A stretch of DNA of 64,000 bases. Source: SLST01 sp046538735 (GTDB lineage: Bacteria > Spirochaetota > Spirochaetia > DSM-27196 > SLST01). This document shows, in pieces, positions 42,268-50,250 of the stretch. The position numbers and the translations under genes were made by a program. Each line of letters opens with the position of its first letter. The stretch's first letter is position 1. The stretch is from NCBI GenBank assembly GCA_046538735.1, contig JBKHII010000009.1, forward strand, positions 8,098 through 72,097, read 5' to 3'. Below the pieces are notes generated by a model, which was not told the origin of the DNA, did no database searches, and saw only the letters and a program-made list of their open reading frames with translations.

Positions 42268-44718
42268 ATGGCTCACCCTCCATCCTCCGTTCCGGCGAGC
42301 GAGAAGCCCGCGCGAGCCACCGTTCTGAAGAACAAATCGAAAGAGCTTTCCCCTGAAGAGGTCGCCTTCTCGATCTCCGCGGATGAGATCCGGGAGCTCG
42401 ACGACGGCTCCGAGCACTTCGACATCATCGGACAGCCCCGCGCGCTGCGGGCACTGCGGCTCGCGATCGACATCGAAGGAAAGGGGTACAACATCTTCGC
42501 GACCGGTCTGGCCGGAACCGGGAAGCGAACCGCAATCCAGAAGGTCTTGAAGGGCTTCCGCCCGCGGAAGCTGCGGCTTCAGGACATCGTCTACGTGCAC
42601 AACTTCAAGAATCCGGACCGGCCGCGCGTGCTCTACTTCAAGCCCGGCGAGGCCCAGGAGTTCCGCAAGGCGGTCGTGGAGCTGATCGATCGGTTCCGCC
42701 AGACCGTGAACGCGCTGTTCGCCGACCAGGAGTACAAGGACCAGCGCGACCGGATCGTGATGCAGGCGGAAGGGCGCGAGACACAAGCCGTCACCGAGTT
42801 CGAGCAGAAGCTCAATCAGGAAGGCTTCGAGATCGTGCAGGTGGACGACGACGACGACCAGCGGACGGACATCGCGCCGATCTACCAGGGCGAAAGCGCG
42901 AGCTTTGACGAGCTGCAGCGCCTCGTCACAAGGGGTGAGATCGAAGAGACCGCGTGGAACGAGATCCGCGAGAAGTACTACTCGCTGATGGACGAGATGA
43001 AGGAGATCTTCCAGAACCTGCGAACCGAGCGAATCAACGTGGAGGAGAACCTCCGCGCGCTGCAGATCGATCTCGTGAAACCGCAGATCGAGGCCGAGGT
43101 CGCGAGGATACGCGTAGACTACCCGGACGCTCGCGTCCACCACTACCTGGACGACCTCCTCGAGGACGCGCTGCAGAACCTGCAGTGGTTCCGTACGCCG
43201 GACGAGAACGCGGACGAGATCGAGCCGGCTCCGCTGTGGCGATACGGGGTGAACATCGTCGTGGACAACGCGGAGACGCAGGGCGTGCCGGTGATCTTCG
43301 AGAGCCACCCGGATCACCAGAAACTCTTCGGCACGCAGGAGACGATCGGCGATCCCTCGGGCGAGCGCACGAGCACCTTCATGCAGCTCCGCGCCGGTTC
43401 GCTCCTGCAGGCCGCCGGCGGTTTCCTCGTGCTCCGCGCGGAGGACATCCTGGCCGAGGAAGACGCATGGATCAGCCTCAAGCGTGCCTTGCAGGACGGC
43501 ACCACGGAAATCAGGCCGCTCCCGAATCCGATGAACCCCGGCCCCTCGCTGAAGCCCGAACCGGTCGAGGTGCCGGTGAAGGTCATCATCATGGGTAGCG
43601 AGCACATCTACGACTACCTCTACAACCTGGACGAGGAGTTCCAGAAGCTCTTCAAGGTCCCCGCCGAGTTCGACTCGGTGATGGTGCGGACCGAGCAGAG
43701 CATGCGCGAGTACATCGGCTTCATGCGCATGATATGTCGTGACGAGGGTCTCCGCCGGCTCGACCACTCCGGAATGGGGGCGGTCGCCGAGTACGGCGTT
43801 CGGTTGAGCGAGTTCAGAAACCGGCTCTCCACGCAGTTTTCGAGGATCGCGGATCTCATCCGTGAGTCCGACTACTGGGCGGCACGCGATCACCACAAGA
43901 CGATCGGTCGTGAGGACGTGGAGCGGGCGCTCCGCGAGCGGAAGTACCTCTACGACCTTCCCGAGGAGAAGATCGACGAGCAGATCGTCTCGGGAGAGCT
44001 GCTCATCTCCGTCAGCGATCGCGCGATCGGCCGTATCAACGGGCTCGCGGTGCTCGATCGCGGCTACTACGCCTTCGCGCGCCCCATGCTGATCACGGCA
44101 CGGGTGGCGCCCGGCGACAACGGAATCATCAACATCGAACGAGAATCGGGTCTCTCCGGCGAGATTCACGACAAAGGTATCTACATCCTGCAGGGATTCC
44201 TCGAGTCCACGTACGCGACCGACTTCCCGCTGAACGTCAACGCGAGCGTCGCCTTCGAGCAGAGTTACGTTGAGGTGGACGGAGACAGCGCATCCTCGAC
44301 CGAGATCTACGTGATTCTCAGCGCGATCGCGAATCTCCCGCTGCGGCAGGAAGTCGCGGTCACCGGTTCGGTGAACCAGATGGGTCAGATACAACCGGTC
44401 GGGGGGATCAGCGAGAAGATCGAGGGCTTCTACGAGGTGTGCGGAAAGCTCGGCTTCACGGGAACACAGGGAGTCATCATCCCGCGCAAGAATATGCCGA
44501 ACCTGATCCTCAATCCGGAGACGCAGCAAGCGGTTGCGGAGGGTCGCTTCCACATCTTCGCGATCGAAACGATCGACGAGGGCCTGGAAATCCTCACCGG
44601 AATGTCCGCGGGCATTCGGGGCGAGGACGGGCACTACCCTGCGGGAAGCGTCAACGCGCTCGTGGAAGAGCGACTACGACAGATGGCCAACGTGGTGAAG
44701 GACTTCGGTAACGGCTGA
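42268..44718 (+). CDS. Lon-family protease with AAA domain (YcbZ/LonC-like)
   Basis: 816 aa from the ATG at 42268. An AAA+ module starts with GQPRALRALRLAI and a Walker-A-like FATGLAGTGKRTA. It carries a long helical insertion (about residues 140-310), and the Walker B region lies around QAAGGFLVLRAEDIL. The C-terminal Lon protease domain has its nucleophile serine in DGDSASSTE and the lysine in QPVGGISEKIEGFY, so the Ser-Lys dyad is intact. This matches the YcbZ/LonC-like subfamily, not classical Lon, since the N-terminal LON domain is missing. Predicted leaderless. Confidence 0.92.
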   Translation: MAHPPSSVPASEKPARATVLKNKSKELSPEEVAFSISADEIRELDDGSEHFDIIGQPRALRALRLAIDIEGKGYNIFATGLAGTGKRTAIQKVLKGFRPRKLRLQDIVYVHNFKNPDRPRVLYFKPGEAQEFRKAVVELIDRFRQTVNALFADQEYKDQRDRIVMQAEGRETQAVTEFEQKLNQEGFEIVQVDDDDDQRTDIAPIYQGESASFDELQRLVTRGEIEETAWNEIREKYYSLMDEMKEIFQNLRTERINVEENLRALQIDLVKPQIEAEVARIRVDYPDARVHHYLDDLLEDALQNLQWFRTPDENADEIEPAPLWRYGVNIVVDNAETQGVPVIFESHPDHQKLFGTQETIGDPSGERTSTFMQLRAGSLLQAAGGFLVLRAEDILAEEDAWISLKRALQDGTTEIRPLPNPMNPGPSLKPEPVEVPVKVIIMGSEHIYDYLYNLDEEFQKLFKVPAEFDSVMVRTEQSMREYIGFMRMICRDEGLRRLDHSGMGAVAEYGVRLSEFRNRLSTQFSRIADLIRESDYWAARDHHKTIGREDVERALRERKYLYDLPEEKIDEQIVSGELLISVSDRAIGRINGLAVLDRGYYAFARPMLITARVAPGDNGIINIERESGLSGEIHDKGIYILQGFLESTYATDFPLNVNASVAFEQSYVEVDGDSASSTEIYVILSAIANLPLRQEVAVTGSVNQMGQIQPVGGISEKIEGFYEVCGKLGFTGTQGVIIPRKNMPNLILNPETQQAVAEGRFHIFAIETIDEGLEILTGMSAGIRGEDGHYPAGSVNALVEERLRQMANVVKDFGNG

Positions 44719-44740
44719 GCTAACCGGAAGAGGACCTTGC

Positions 44741-44768
44741 TTGACACCGGGCCGAGCGAAACTATACT
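44741..44768 (+). promoter_or_regulatory. promoter of the HDOD gene
   Basis: TTGACA at 44741-44746, 16-base spacer, TATACT at 44763-44768. The leader of about 28 bases carries GGAAGGA before the ATG at 44804. Confidence 0.7.
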
Positions 44769-44803
44769 GGGAATAATCCTCGCCGAGCGGGAAGGACGAG
44801 TTC

Positions 44804-46303
44804 ATGGCAAAACAACTTGAGGCAGCAAAGGTACTCCAGGCGGCACGGAGTTCTATTCCACTGACGGTGAAATCGTATACTCTCCCGCACGAGACCGAGG
44901 TCTACCTGGAGGAGATCCTTGGGATTTTTCTCCAGGAGCTGGGCCAAGAGCGCCTGAAGGATCCGCTGTCGTACTGCCTGCGTGAGCTCGCGGTGAACGC
45001 CAAGAAGGCAAACACGAAGCGCGTGTACTTCAAGGAGAAGGGTCTCAGCCTCGCGAACGAATCCGACTACGAAGAGGGGATGCGCAACTTCAAGCAGGAA
45101 ACGCTGGATAACATCAGCCACTTCCTGGAAGCGCAGAAGGATGCCGGGCTCTACATCAAGGTGATATTCCACACCAGAGCCGGCCGGCTCAACCTCTACG
45201 TCTGCAACAACACGGAGATCACGAAGCGCGAGCAGTTCCGGGTCTTCGACCGGATCGCGCGCTCCCGCGCCTTCGATTCGCTCGAGGAGGCGCTCACTAC
45301 CGTCATCGACGACTCGGAAGGCGCCGGACTGGGAATCGTCATCCTGGTCCTGATGCTGAAGAAGATCGGGCTGGACGAGGAGGCGTTCGACATCGACTCG
45401 CGCAACGGCGAGACGATCGCGCGACTCGTCGTGCCGATGGATCAGGTGAAGGCGGACAACCTGGACATGATCAGCGAGAAGCTGGTCGAAGAGATCGAGA
45501 GCCTGCCGCGCTTCCCCGAGAACATCGCGAGCCTGCAAAAGAAGATTGCCGAACCGGAGGCGGAACTCTCCGAGATCGCACGGATGGTGAGCACCGACCC
45601 GGCGCTGACCGCGGATCTGCTCAAGCTGGTCAATTCGGCGGCGTTCATGCTCCCGAAACGGGTGGACAACATCGTGGAAGCGGTGAAGCTCGTGGGCCTT
45701 CGCGGGCTGAAGAACCTCCTCTATCAGTACGGCGCGCAGCAGGTCCTCGGTTCCGAATCGCCCGAGACCAAGCAGCTCTGGGAACACTCGTACCGAACCG
45801 CGTACTACGCGTACAATCTCGCGCGAAGCGTCACGAAGAAACGAGAAATCCTGGACGACGTCTACGCCGGAGGAATTCTCCACGACATGGGCAAAATCAT
45901 CTTCTCGTCCACGCACCCGGAGATGATCTCCCGGATCGAGCAGTTCTGTCGCGACAAGGGCATCCCCACCGAGCTCTTCGAAGACCTCTCGAGCGGGCTG
46001 AACCACGCCGAGATCGGTGGCCGCATCGCTCGGAAGTGGAACTTCCCGGACGCGCTCGTGAACGCGATCGAATACCACCACCACCCGTCCGACTGCCCGC
46101 CCGAGCACCGAGACGTGGTCTACACCGTCTACATCGCGAACGTCCTCGCCGACCCGAAGCACCGCGACTTCGACTTCAACCAGTTCGATCAGGAAGTCAT
46201 GAGCGAGTTCAACGTGCAGGGCCACGAGCAACTCAACACGATCCGAACTCGACTGGAGAACATGTTCGAGCGCGAGCAAATGAACGCACGAAAATCGGTG
46301 TAG
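44804..46303 (+). CDS. histidine-kinase-like ATPase domain fused to an HDOD domain
   Basis: 499 aa. Residues ~50-215 resemble a GHKL ATPase: an N box LRELAVNAKKANTKRV (E61, N65, N70) and a glycine motif DDSEGAGLGIVILVLMLKKIG near 170-185, but no dimerisation histidine. Residues ~235-445 form an HDOD domain (FPENIASLQKKI, LLKLVNSAAF, AGGILHDMGKIIFSS, EYHHHPSDCP), here retaining HD-like residues that many HDOD proteins have lost. HDOD proteins act in signalling, often beside c-di-GMP systems. The combination suggests an ATP-gated signalling module. Cytosolic, own promoter. Confidence 0.82.
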   Translation: MAKQLEAAKVLQAARSSIPLTVKSYTLPHETEVYLEEILGIFLQELGQERLKDPLSYCLRELAVNAKKANTKRVYFKEKGLSLANESDYEEGMRNFKQETLDNISHFLEAQKDAGLYIKVIFHTRAGRLNLYVCNNTEITKREQFRVFDRIARSRAFDSLEEALTTVIDDSEGAGLGIVILVLMLKKIGLDEEAFDIDSRNGETIARLVVPMDQVKADNLDMISEKLVEEIESLPRFPENIASLQKKIAEPEAELSEIARMVSTDPALTADLLKLVNSAAFMLPKRVDNIVEAVKLVGLRGLKNLLYQYGAQQVLGSESPETKQLWEHSYRTAYYAYNLARSVTKKREILDDVYAGGILHDMGKIIFSSTHPEMISRIEQFCRDKGIPTELFEDLSSGLNHAEIGGRIARKWNFPDALVNAIEYHHHPSDCPPEHRDVVYTVYIANVLADPKHRDFDFNQFDQEVMSEFNVQGHEQLNTIRTRLENMFEREQMNARKSV

Positions 46304-46322
46304 CCGGCGCGCAGACGCGAGC

Positions 46323-46351
46323 TTGACGTCGATCTTGCTATATAGTATTTT
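46323..46351 (+). promoter_or_regulatory. promoter of the glutaredoxin-like gene
   Basis: TTGACG at 46323-46328, 17-base spacer, TATTTT at 46346-46351. An overlapping TATAGT at 46341 is closer to consensus but only 12 bases from the -35. Confidence 0.5.
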
Positions 46352-46377
46352 TCGCATACAAAAAGCAAGGAGGACGT

Positions 46378-46605
46378 ATGGCAATCACTCTGTACACGAC
46401 ACCATCGTGCACCTACTGCCGAAAGGCGAAGGACTACTTCCGCGAGAACCATGTGCGCTTCCAGGAGTACGATGTCTCGCGCGACCGACGCCGGGCGGAT
46501 GAAATGGTCAGGAAGTCGGGACAGATGGGCGTGCCGGTCATCGACGTGAACGGTCGCGTCATCGTAGGTTTTAATCAGCCGGAAATCGAGCGGGCGCTTC
46601 GATAG
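46378..46605 (+). CDS. small glutaredoxin-like protein
   Basis: 75 aa, ATG behind AAGGAGGACGT. A thioredoxin-fold redox protein with active site CTYC at residues 11-14 (TTPSCTYCRKAKDYF), the cis-proline motif GVPVIDV and the GFNQPEIE C-terminus. It matches the short glutaredoxin/NrdH-like family, related to the Uxx-star group, where the second cysteine position is sometimes selenocysteine. Likely transfers electrons between thiols in the cytosol. An OsmC protein follows after about 30 bases, a plausible oxidative-stress pair. Confidence 0.9.
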   Translation: MAITLYTTPSCTYCRKAKDYFRENHVRFQEYDVSRDRRRADEMVRKSGQMGVPVIDVNGRVIVGFNQPEIERALR

Positions 46606-46635
46606 GGGGCGCTATCCCCGACCAAGGGAGGATGC

Positions 46636-47049
46636 ATGAGCTACATCACACGAGCCGAACATACGGAGGGTCTCGCCTTTCGCGTTGACCTGCAGGGACA
46701 CGAGTTCATGGTGGATGCGGACGAGCAATTCGGCGGGAAGGACCGCGGACCTCGCCCGAAGGCGCTGATGCTCTCGGCGCTCGCGGGCTGCACCGGCATG
46801 GACGTGGCCAGCATCCTCGGGAAGATGCAGATGCCGTACGACAGTTTCGCGCTCGAGATCAGCGCCGAACAGACGGACGAACATCCCAAGGTCTACCGCG
46901 AGATCACAGTCCGCTACATCTTCACGGGATCCGAGCTCGACCGGAGCAAGATCGAGAAGGCGGTGAAGCTCTCCCAGGAGAAGTACTGCGGCGTGAGCGC
47001 GATGCTCGCGAAGACCGCCACGATCAACACCGAGATCGTCACCGAATAG
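46636..47049 (+). CDS. OsmC-family peroxide-reducing protein
   Basis: 137 aa, ATG behind AAGGGAGG. It reduces organic hydroperoxides by a two-cysteine mechanism. The two conserved cysteines are in LSALAGCTGMD (about residue 53) and QEKYCGVSAML (about residue 116). Probably reduced by a dihydrolipoyl or thiol system; the neighbouring glutaredoxin-like gene fits this role. The last 11 bases overlap the convergent SpoU methyltransferase gene. Confidence 0.92.
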   Translation: MSYITRAEHTEGLAFRVDLQGHEFMVDADEQFGGKDRGPRPKALMLSALAGCTGMDVASILGKMQMPYDSFALEISAEQTDEHPKVYREITVRYIFTGSELDRSKIEKAVKLSQEKYCGVSAMLAKTATINTEIVTE

Positions 47050-47899
47050 CAACGCGCCACGCCGCGAGCGCGATCCCGCACGCAACACCAACATTCAACG
47101 AAGCCTTCGGGCCGGGCATCGGGATAGACACCCGATGGTCGGCCCGTTTCAGCGTCTTGGGGCTGATCCCGAGCTCCTCCGACCCGAGCACGAGCACGCC
47201 GCGCTCCGGAAAGGCAAACGACTCGATCGGCGTGCCGCCGAGCTCGAGCGCGATGACCGGTCCGCCGATCCGCGCGGCGACGACGTCCAACGCCCCGCGC
47301 ACGAGCGTCACGCACTCCACGGCGCCCATCGCAGAACGCCGCACGCGAGGATGCTCCGCCGGCGGCACGTCGTCGCTCACGCCGATCACCCGTACCCCAA
47401 ACGCCGCGGCCGTCCGAAGGATGCTCCCCACGTTGAAGGGCGCGCGAATCGCCTCGAGGTACAGTCCAACGTGTGACAGTCCGACGTGCGGCTCTCCGCT
47501 GCGCGGTTCCGACCCCGGGCGGGCGGACGCAGGCACCCCGGCCGGCGGCAGAAGGTCCCAGTCGGCCGGCTCCATTCCCAGGTGCCGCAGCAGCAGGTGG
47601 CGCAACCGGTCGATCGCTCGTACTCCCGTGACACCTCCGGCGCCCCCCGCGGCCTCACGATCGCCGGCCTCAGCCCGATCGCTCACAGACGGCGCGTCGG
47701 CCGTCGTCGCGACGGCGTGGGTCGCCGCGGCTCGTACCGCCTCGGGCAAGCCCTCGTCGTCTTCGATGAGCGCGAGCAGATCCCGGACGTAGGCCGAGTC
47801 GGGGATCGCGGCGTCCCGGACCCACGCCTCGAGGATGCGCGCGATCTTGCGGTGCCGCGTGGATGAAGGGAGGCTCCGGAGCTTGCGCATAGTGATCAT
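47039..47899 (-). CDS. SpoU/TrmH-family RNA 2'-O-methyltransferase
   Basis: 286 aa from the ATG at 47899 (47890 is possible). A trefoil-knot SPOUT enzyme that methylates ribose of tRNA or rRNA with S-adenosylmethionine. All three SpoU motifs are present: APFNVGSILRTA, VLVLGSEELGISP and IPMPGPKASLNVGVACGIAL. The N-terminal half is a non-standard helical extension including an alanine/glycine-rich linker (AGDREAAGGAGG) not seen in the minimal enzyme. Its start lies nine bases after the iron-ADH-like gene's stop. Confidence 0.9.
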   Translation of the reverse strand: MITMRKLRSLPSSTRHRKIARILEAWVRDAAIPDSAYVRDLLALIEDDEGLPEAVRAAATHAVATTADAPSVSDRAEAGDREAAGGAGGVTGVRAIDRLRHLLLRHLGMEPADWDLLPPAGVPASARPGSEPRSGEPHVGLSHVGLYLEAIRAPFNVGSILRTAAAFGVRVIGVSDDVPPAEHPRVRRSAMGAVECVTLVRGALDVVAARIGGPVIALELGGTPIESFAFPERGVLVLGSEELGISPKTLKRADHRVSIPMPGPKASLNVGVACGIALAAWRVAIR

Positions 47900-47908
47900 G
47901 GCCGGGAG

Positions 47909-49054
47909 TTAGAAGGCGAGCTTGATGAGGTCGTAGAGATCGCTCGTTGTATGCGGGACGGGCGCGCTCGCGCTCATGTCGAGGCCGGCGGCGATCTCGG
48001 CGACGTCCACCAGGTCGTCGATCGCGAGGTCCATCTCGCGGAGGCGTCCCGGCAACTCGAGCAGTCCGATGATGCGCCTGACGGCCGCGCTCGCCTGATA
48101 AGCGGCGTCCGCCGGCTTCAGATCGCGCACCTCTTCTCCGAGCGCGTGCGCGACGCGTTTCAGCTTGTCGGGCCGGGCCATGACCGCGGTATCCAGGACG
48201 TGCGGAAGGAGCACCGTTGCGATCCAGCTCTTCGGGACCGCGTGAACGCTGTTGATCGCGTACGAAAGCGCTCCGCCCACGCCCTGGCTCGTGGAGGAGA
48301 GCGCGAGCGCGGTGAGCAAACCCGCCTCGCTCGCGCGAACGCGATGCTTCGGTTCATTCGGGGTCTCGGTGATCCCTTTGAGCGCGGCGGCGAGACGTCC
48401 GATCGCGTCTATCAGCAGGGTGTCCGAATAGAACGAGGAGCGGGTGGAAACGTAGCCCTCGACCGCGGCCAGCATCGTATCCATCATGGCGGCCGCGGCG
48501 TACTTGGGAGACATGGTGAGCGTGAGGTTCGGATCGACCATGACGGCGCTCACCGTTCGTTCGGGAAGCGAGACCAGTATCGGGTGGTGCGTCGTCGCAT
48601 CCGTAACGATGCACTGATCGCGGAGCATGAAGTGGTTCCGATACGATGCGGGGACCTCAACGTAGGCGATCGACGAGCGTTCGGTGACGCGTCCGGCAAG
48701 CACGTCCCCAACTTCGTGTCCGCCCGCGGCGATCGCTACGATTCTGGCGGTGGCGAGTACGCGCATGCCTCCCACGCCCACGATAGCCTCCGCCTTGCTC
48801 GCCCTCGCGACGGTCACGAGCTTCTCGAGCCCGGCGGTCGTGGCACCGGGACCGACCTCGTCATAGACGATGTTGCTGATGGAGCGTCGATCCAGAACGT
48901 CTTCGATGTGATCGATGGTGCCGTGTTGGCGCAGAACCGATTCCGTGATGATGAAGCACCGGCTGCCCAGGCCGCCTACGATCTGACCGATCCGCTGGAT
49001 GACGTCCGAGCCGAAGACCAGGTGGTTCGGAAACGTGAGAATGAGGTCGCTCAT
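47909..49054 (-). CDS. iron-containing alcohol dehydrogenase homologue lacking metal and nucleotide motifs
   Basis: 381 aa, full family length (FPNHLVFGSDVIQRIGQIV at the start, LLPHVLDTAVMARPDKL near the end). Active members hold iron with one Asp and three His. Here the helix reads MMDTMLAAVEGY where FucO-type enzymes have DALTHAIEGY, so the Asp is kept and the His is Ala. The next His is Tyr in GGALSYAI and the third is Lys in VPKSW. The GGGSxxDTAK loop is VGVGGMRVLATAR. It is therefore probably not an oxidoreductase; a structural or regulatory role is possible. A terminator separates it from flgM upstream. Confidence 0.82.
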   Translation of the reverse strand: MSDLILTFPNHLVFGSDVIQRIGQIVGGLGSRCFIITESVLRQHGTIDHIEDVLDRRSISNIVYDEVGPGATTAGLEKLVTVARASKAEAIVGVGGMRVLATARIVAIAAGGHEVGDVLAGRVTERSSIAYVEVPASYRNHFMLRDQCIVTDATTHHPILVSLPERTVSAVMVDPNLTLTMSPKYAAAAMMDTMLAAVEGYVSTRSSFYSDTLLIDAIGRLAAALKGITETPNEPKHRVRASEAGLLTALALSSTSQGVGGALSYAINSVHAVPKSWIATVLLPHVLDTAVMARPDKLKRVAHALGEEVRDLKPADAAYQASAAVRRIIGLLELPGRLREMDLAIDDLVDVAEIAAGLDMSASAPVPHTTSDLYDLIKLAF

Positions 49055-49065
49055 CTTCCTCCATC

Positions 49066-49101
49066 AAAAAAAAGAGGCAGTGACATCTCGCTCACTGCCT
49101 C
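49066..49101 (-). terminator. rho-independent terminator after flgM
   Basis: GAGGCAGTGA and TCACTGCCTC form a perfect 10-bp stem with an 8-base loop. On the minus strand it is followed by eight T. It ends the flgM transcript, 12 bases before the start codon of the iron-ADH-like gene. Confidence 0.9.
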
Positions 49102-49121
49102 CCTCTTGCCATTGCCGACAC

Positions 49122-49406
49122 CTACAGGTTGAACATGTCCATTATCTGCTCGGCGACATGCTCGACAACGCGATTATCTATGTAGTTGGGATCCAGGAGC
49201 TTTCGTCTGACCTCTTCCACGCGATCGGCGCGCACATCCGGCGCTTCGTTCACGCGCTCTGCAACGCGCATCATATCTGCCTTGAGCTTCGCCTCCTCGC
49301 TGAAGGCGACGGAGTCGTTCTCGGGCTTGGACTGGGGCGCTTTGGTCTTGTCCGTCTGCGAGTAGCGCTGTACTGGGTCTACAGGGCCAAGCCGCTCAAT
49401 TGTCAT
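49122..49406 (-). CDS. flgM: negative regulator of flagellin synthesis (anti-sigma-28)
   Basis: 94 aa, ATG behind AAAGGAAGG. FlgM binds the flagellar sigma factor FliA and holds it inactive until the hook is complete. N-terminal low-complexity region (SQTDKTKAPQSKPENDSV), then the FlgM helix pattern SEEAKLKADMMRVAERV, the RADRVEEVRRKL stretch and a terminal helix AEQIMDMF. The same length and order are seen in other FlgM proteins. It lies 49 bases after rsmI and ends in a strong terminator. Confidence 0.88.
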   Translation of the reverse strand: MTIERLGPVDPVQRYSQTDKTKAPQSKPENDSVAFSEEAKLKADMMRVAERVNEAPDVRADRVEEVRRKLLDPNYIDNRVVEHVAEQIMDMFNL

Positions 49407-49455
49407 TGCAGAGCCTTCCTTTCATTAGAATCATCGACACCCAGACCCACACATA

Positions 49456-50136
49456 TTACCCCTTTTTGGGTGGGCCGACAAGGAGCGCAATCTCGCCCTT
49501 GATCGACTGTCGCTGACTCAGCATCTCGAGCACCTCGCCGGCGCTCCCCTCAACGAGCTCCTCGTGGAGCTTCGTGAGCTCCCGTCCCAACAGGACGCGC
49601 CGCTCAGAATCAAGATCGGTGAGGTCGGCCAATAACTTCAGCACACGATGTGGAGACTCGTATAAAACGAACGAGTCTCCAGTTTCGAGCAGTTGCGAGA
49701 GTCGACTACGGCGTCTCCCCTGCTTCGGCGAGAGGAAACCCTCGAAGGTGACGGCCTTCCCCGGAAACCCGTTTGCGCTCAGGAGCGCGGAGAATGCCGA
49801 TGGTCCCGGGATCGGAACGACCGGAAAGCCGGCGTCCCGCACGGTCCGCACCATGACACGGCCCGGATCGCTGACGCCGGGCGTGCCCGCGTCCGAAACG
49901 TACGCAACGTCTGAGCCGCGCTCGAGCTCGCTCACGATGCCGAGGGCACTTGCGACCTCGTTGTGTCCGTGTCCGCTTCGCAGCGGCTTGCGAATACCGT
50001 AGTGGTCGAGCAGACGGCGGCTGTGGCGGGTATCCTCGCAGACGATGAGATCAACGGCCTTCAGGGTCTCGAGCGCGCGCATCGTGATATCGCTGAGGTT
50101 TCCGATCGGCGTTGCCACCATGTAGAGCTTCGGCAT
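49456..50136 (-). CDS. rsmI: 16S rRNA (cytidine1402-2'-O)-methyltransferase
   Basis: 226 aa. It methylates the ribose of C1402 in 16S rRNA using S-adenosylmethionine. Tetrapyrrole-methylase fold with the RsmI motifs MVATPIGNLSDIT, VCEDTRHSRRLLDHY, YVSDAGTPGVSDPG, PIPGPSA and FLSPKQGRRRS. The C-terminal helical domain of E. coli RsmI (about 286 aa) is shorter here. Co-directional with flgM. Confidence 0.95.
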   Translation of the reverse strand: MPKLYMVATPIGNLSDITMRALETLKAVDLIVCEDTRHSRRLLDHYGIRKPLRSGHGHNEVASALGIVSELERGSDVAYVSDAGTPGVSDPGRVMVRTVRDAGFPVVPIPGPSAFSALLSANGFPGKAVTFEGFLSPKQGRRRSRLSQLLETGDSFVLYESPHRVLKLLADLTDLDSERRVLLGRELTKLHEELVEGSAGEVLEMLSQRQSIKGEIALLVGPPKKG

Positions 50137-50215
50137 TCGAGTGAGTGTACCGCCCTGCCTCGACCGTGTGAACTGTCACGAATGCCGGTGCTCGATATCG
50201 CGCGACGGTGCGCCG

Positions 50216-50244
50216 TTGAGCGGCTCGCGGTGGTGGAGTAAGAT
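50216..50244 (+). promoter_or_regulatory. promoter of the zinc-ribbon-like gene (leaderless)
   Basis: TTGAGC at 50216-50221, 17-base spacer, TAAGAT at 50239-50244; the ATG at 50251 follows after six bases without Shine-Dalgarno. Confidence 0.6.
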
Positions 50245-50250
50245 GAATCC

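Noticed and set aside
41404..44634. A 1076-codon minus-strand open frame
   Set aside because: It reads antisense to the Lon-family protease for most of its length and only its last part is the real Nif3-like gene in the same frame. The true start is the ATG at 42165.
46341..46346. TATAGT as the -10 of the glutaredoxin gene
   Set aside because: It is only 12 bases from the TTGACG -35; TATTTT at 46346 gives the normal 17-base spacing. It could still matter, so it is mentioned in the promoter entry.
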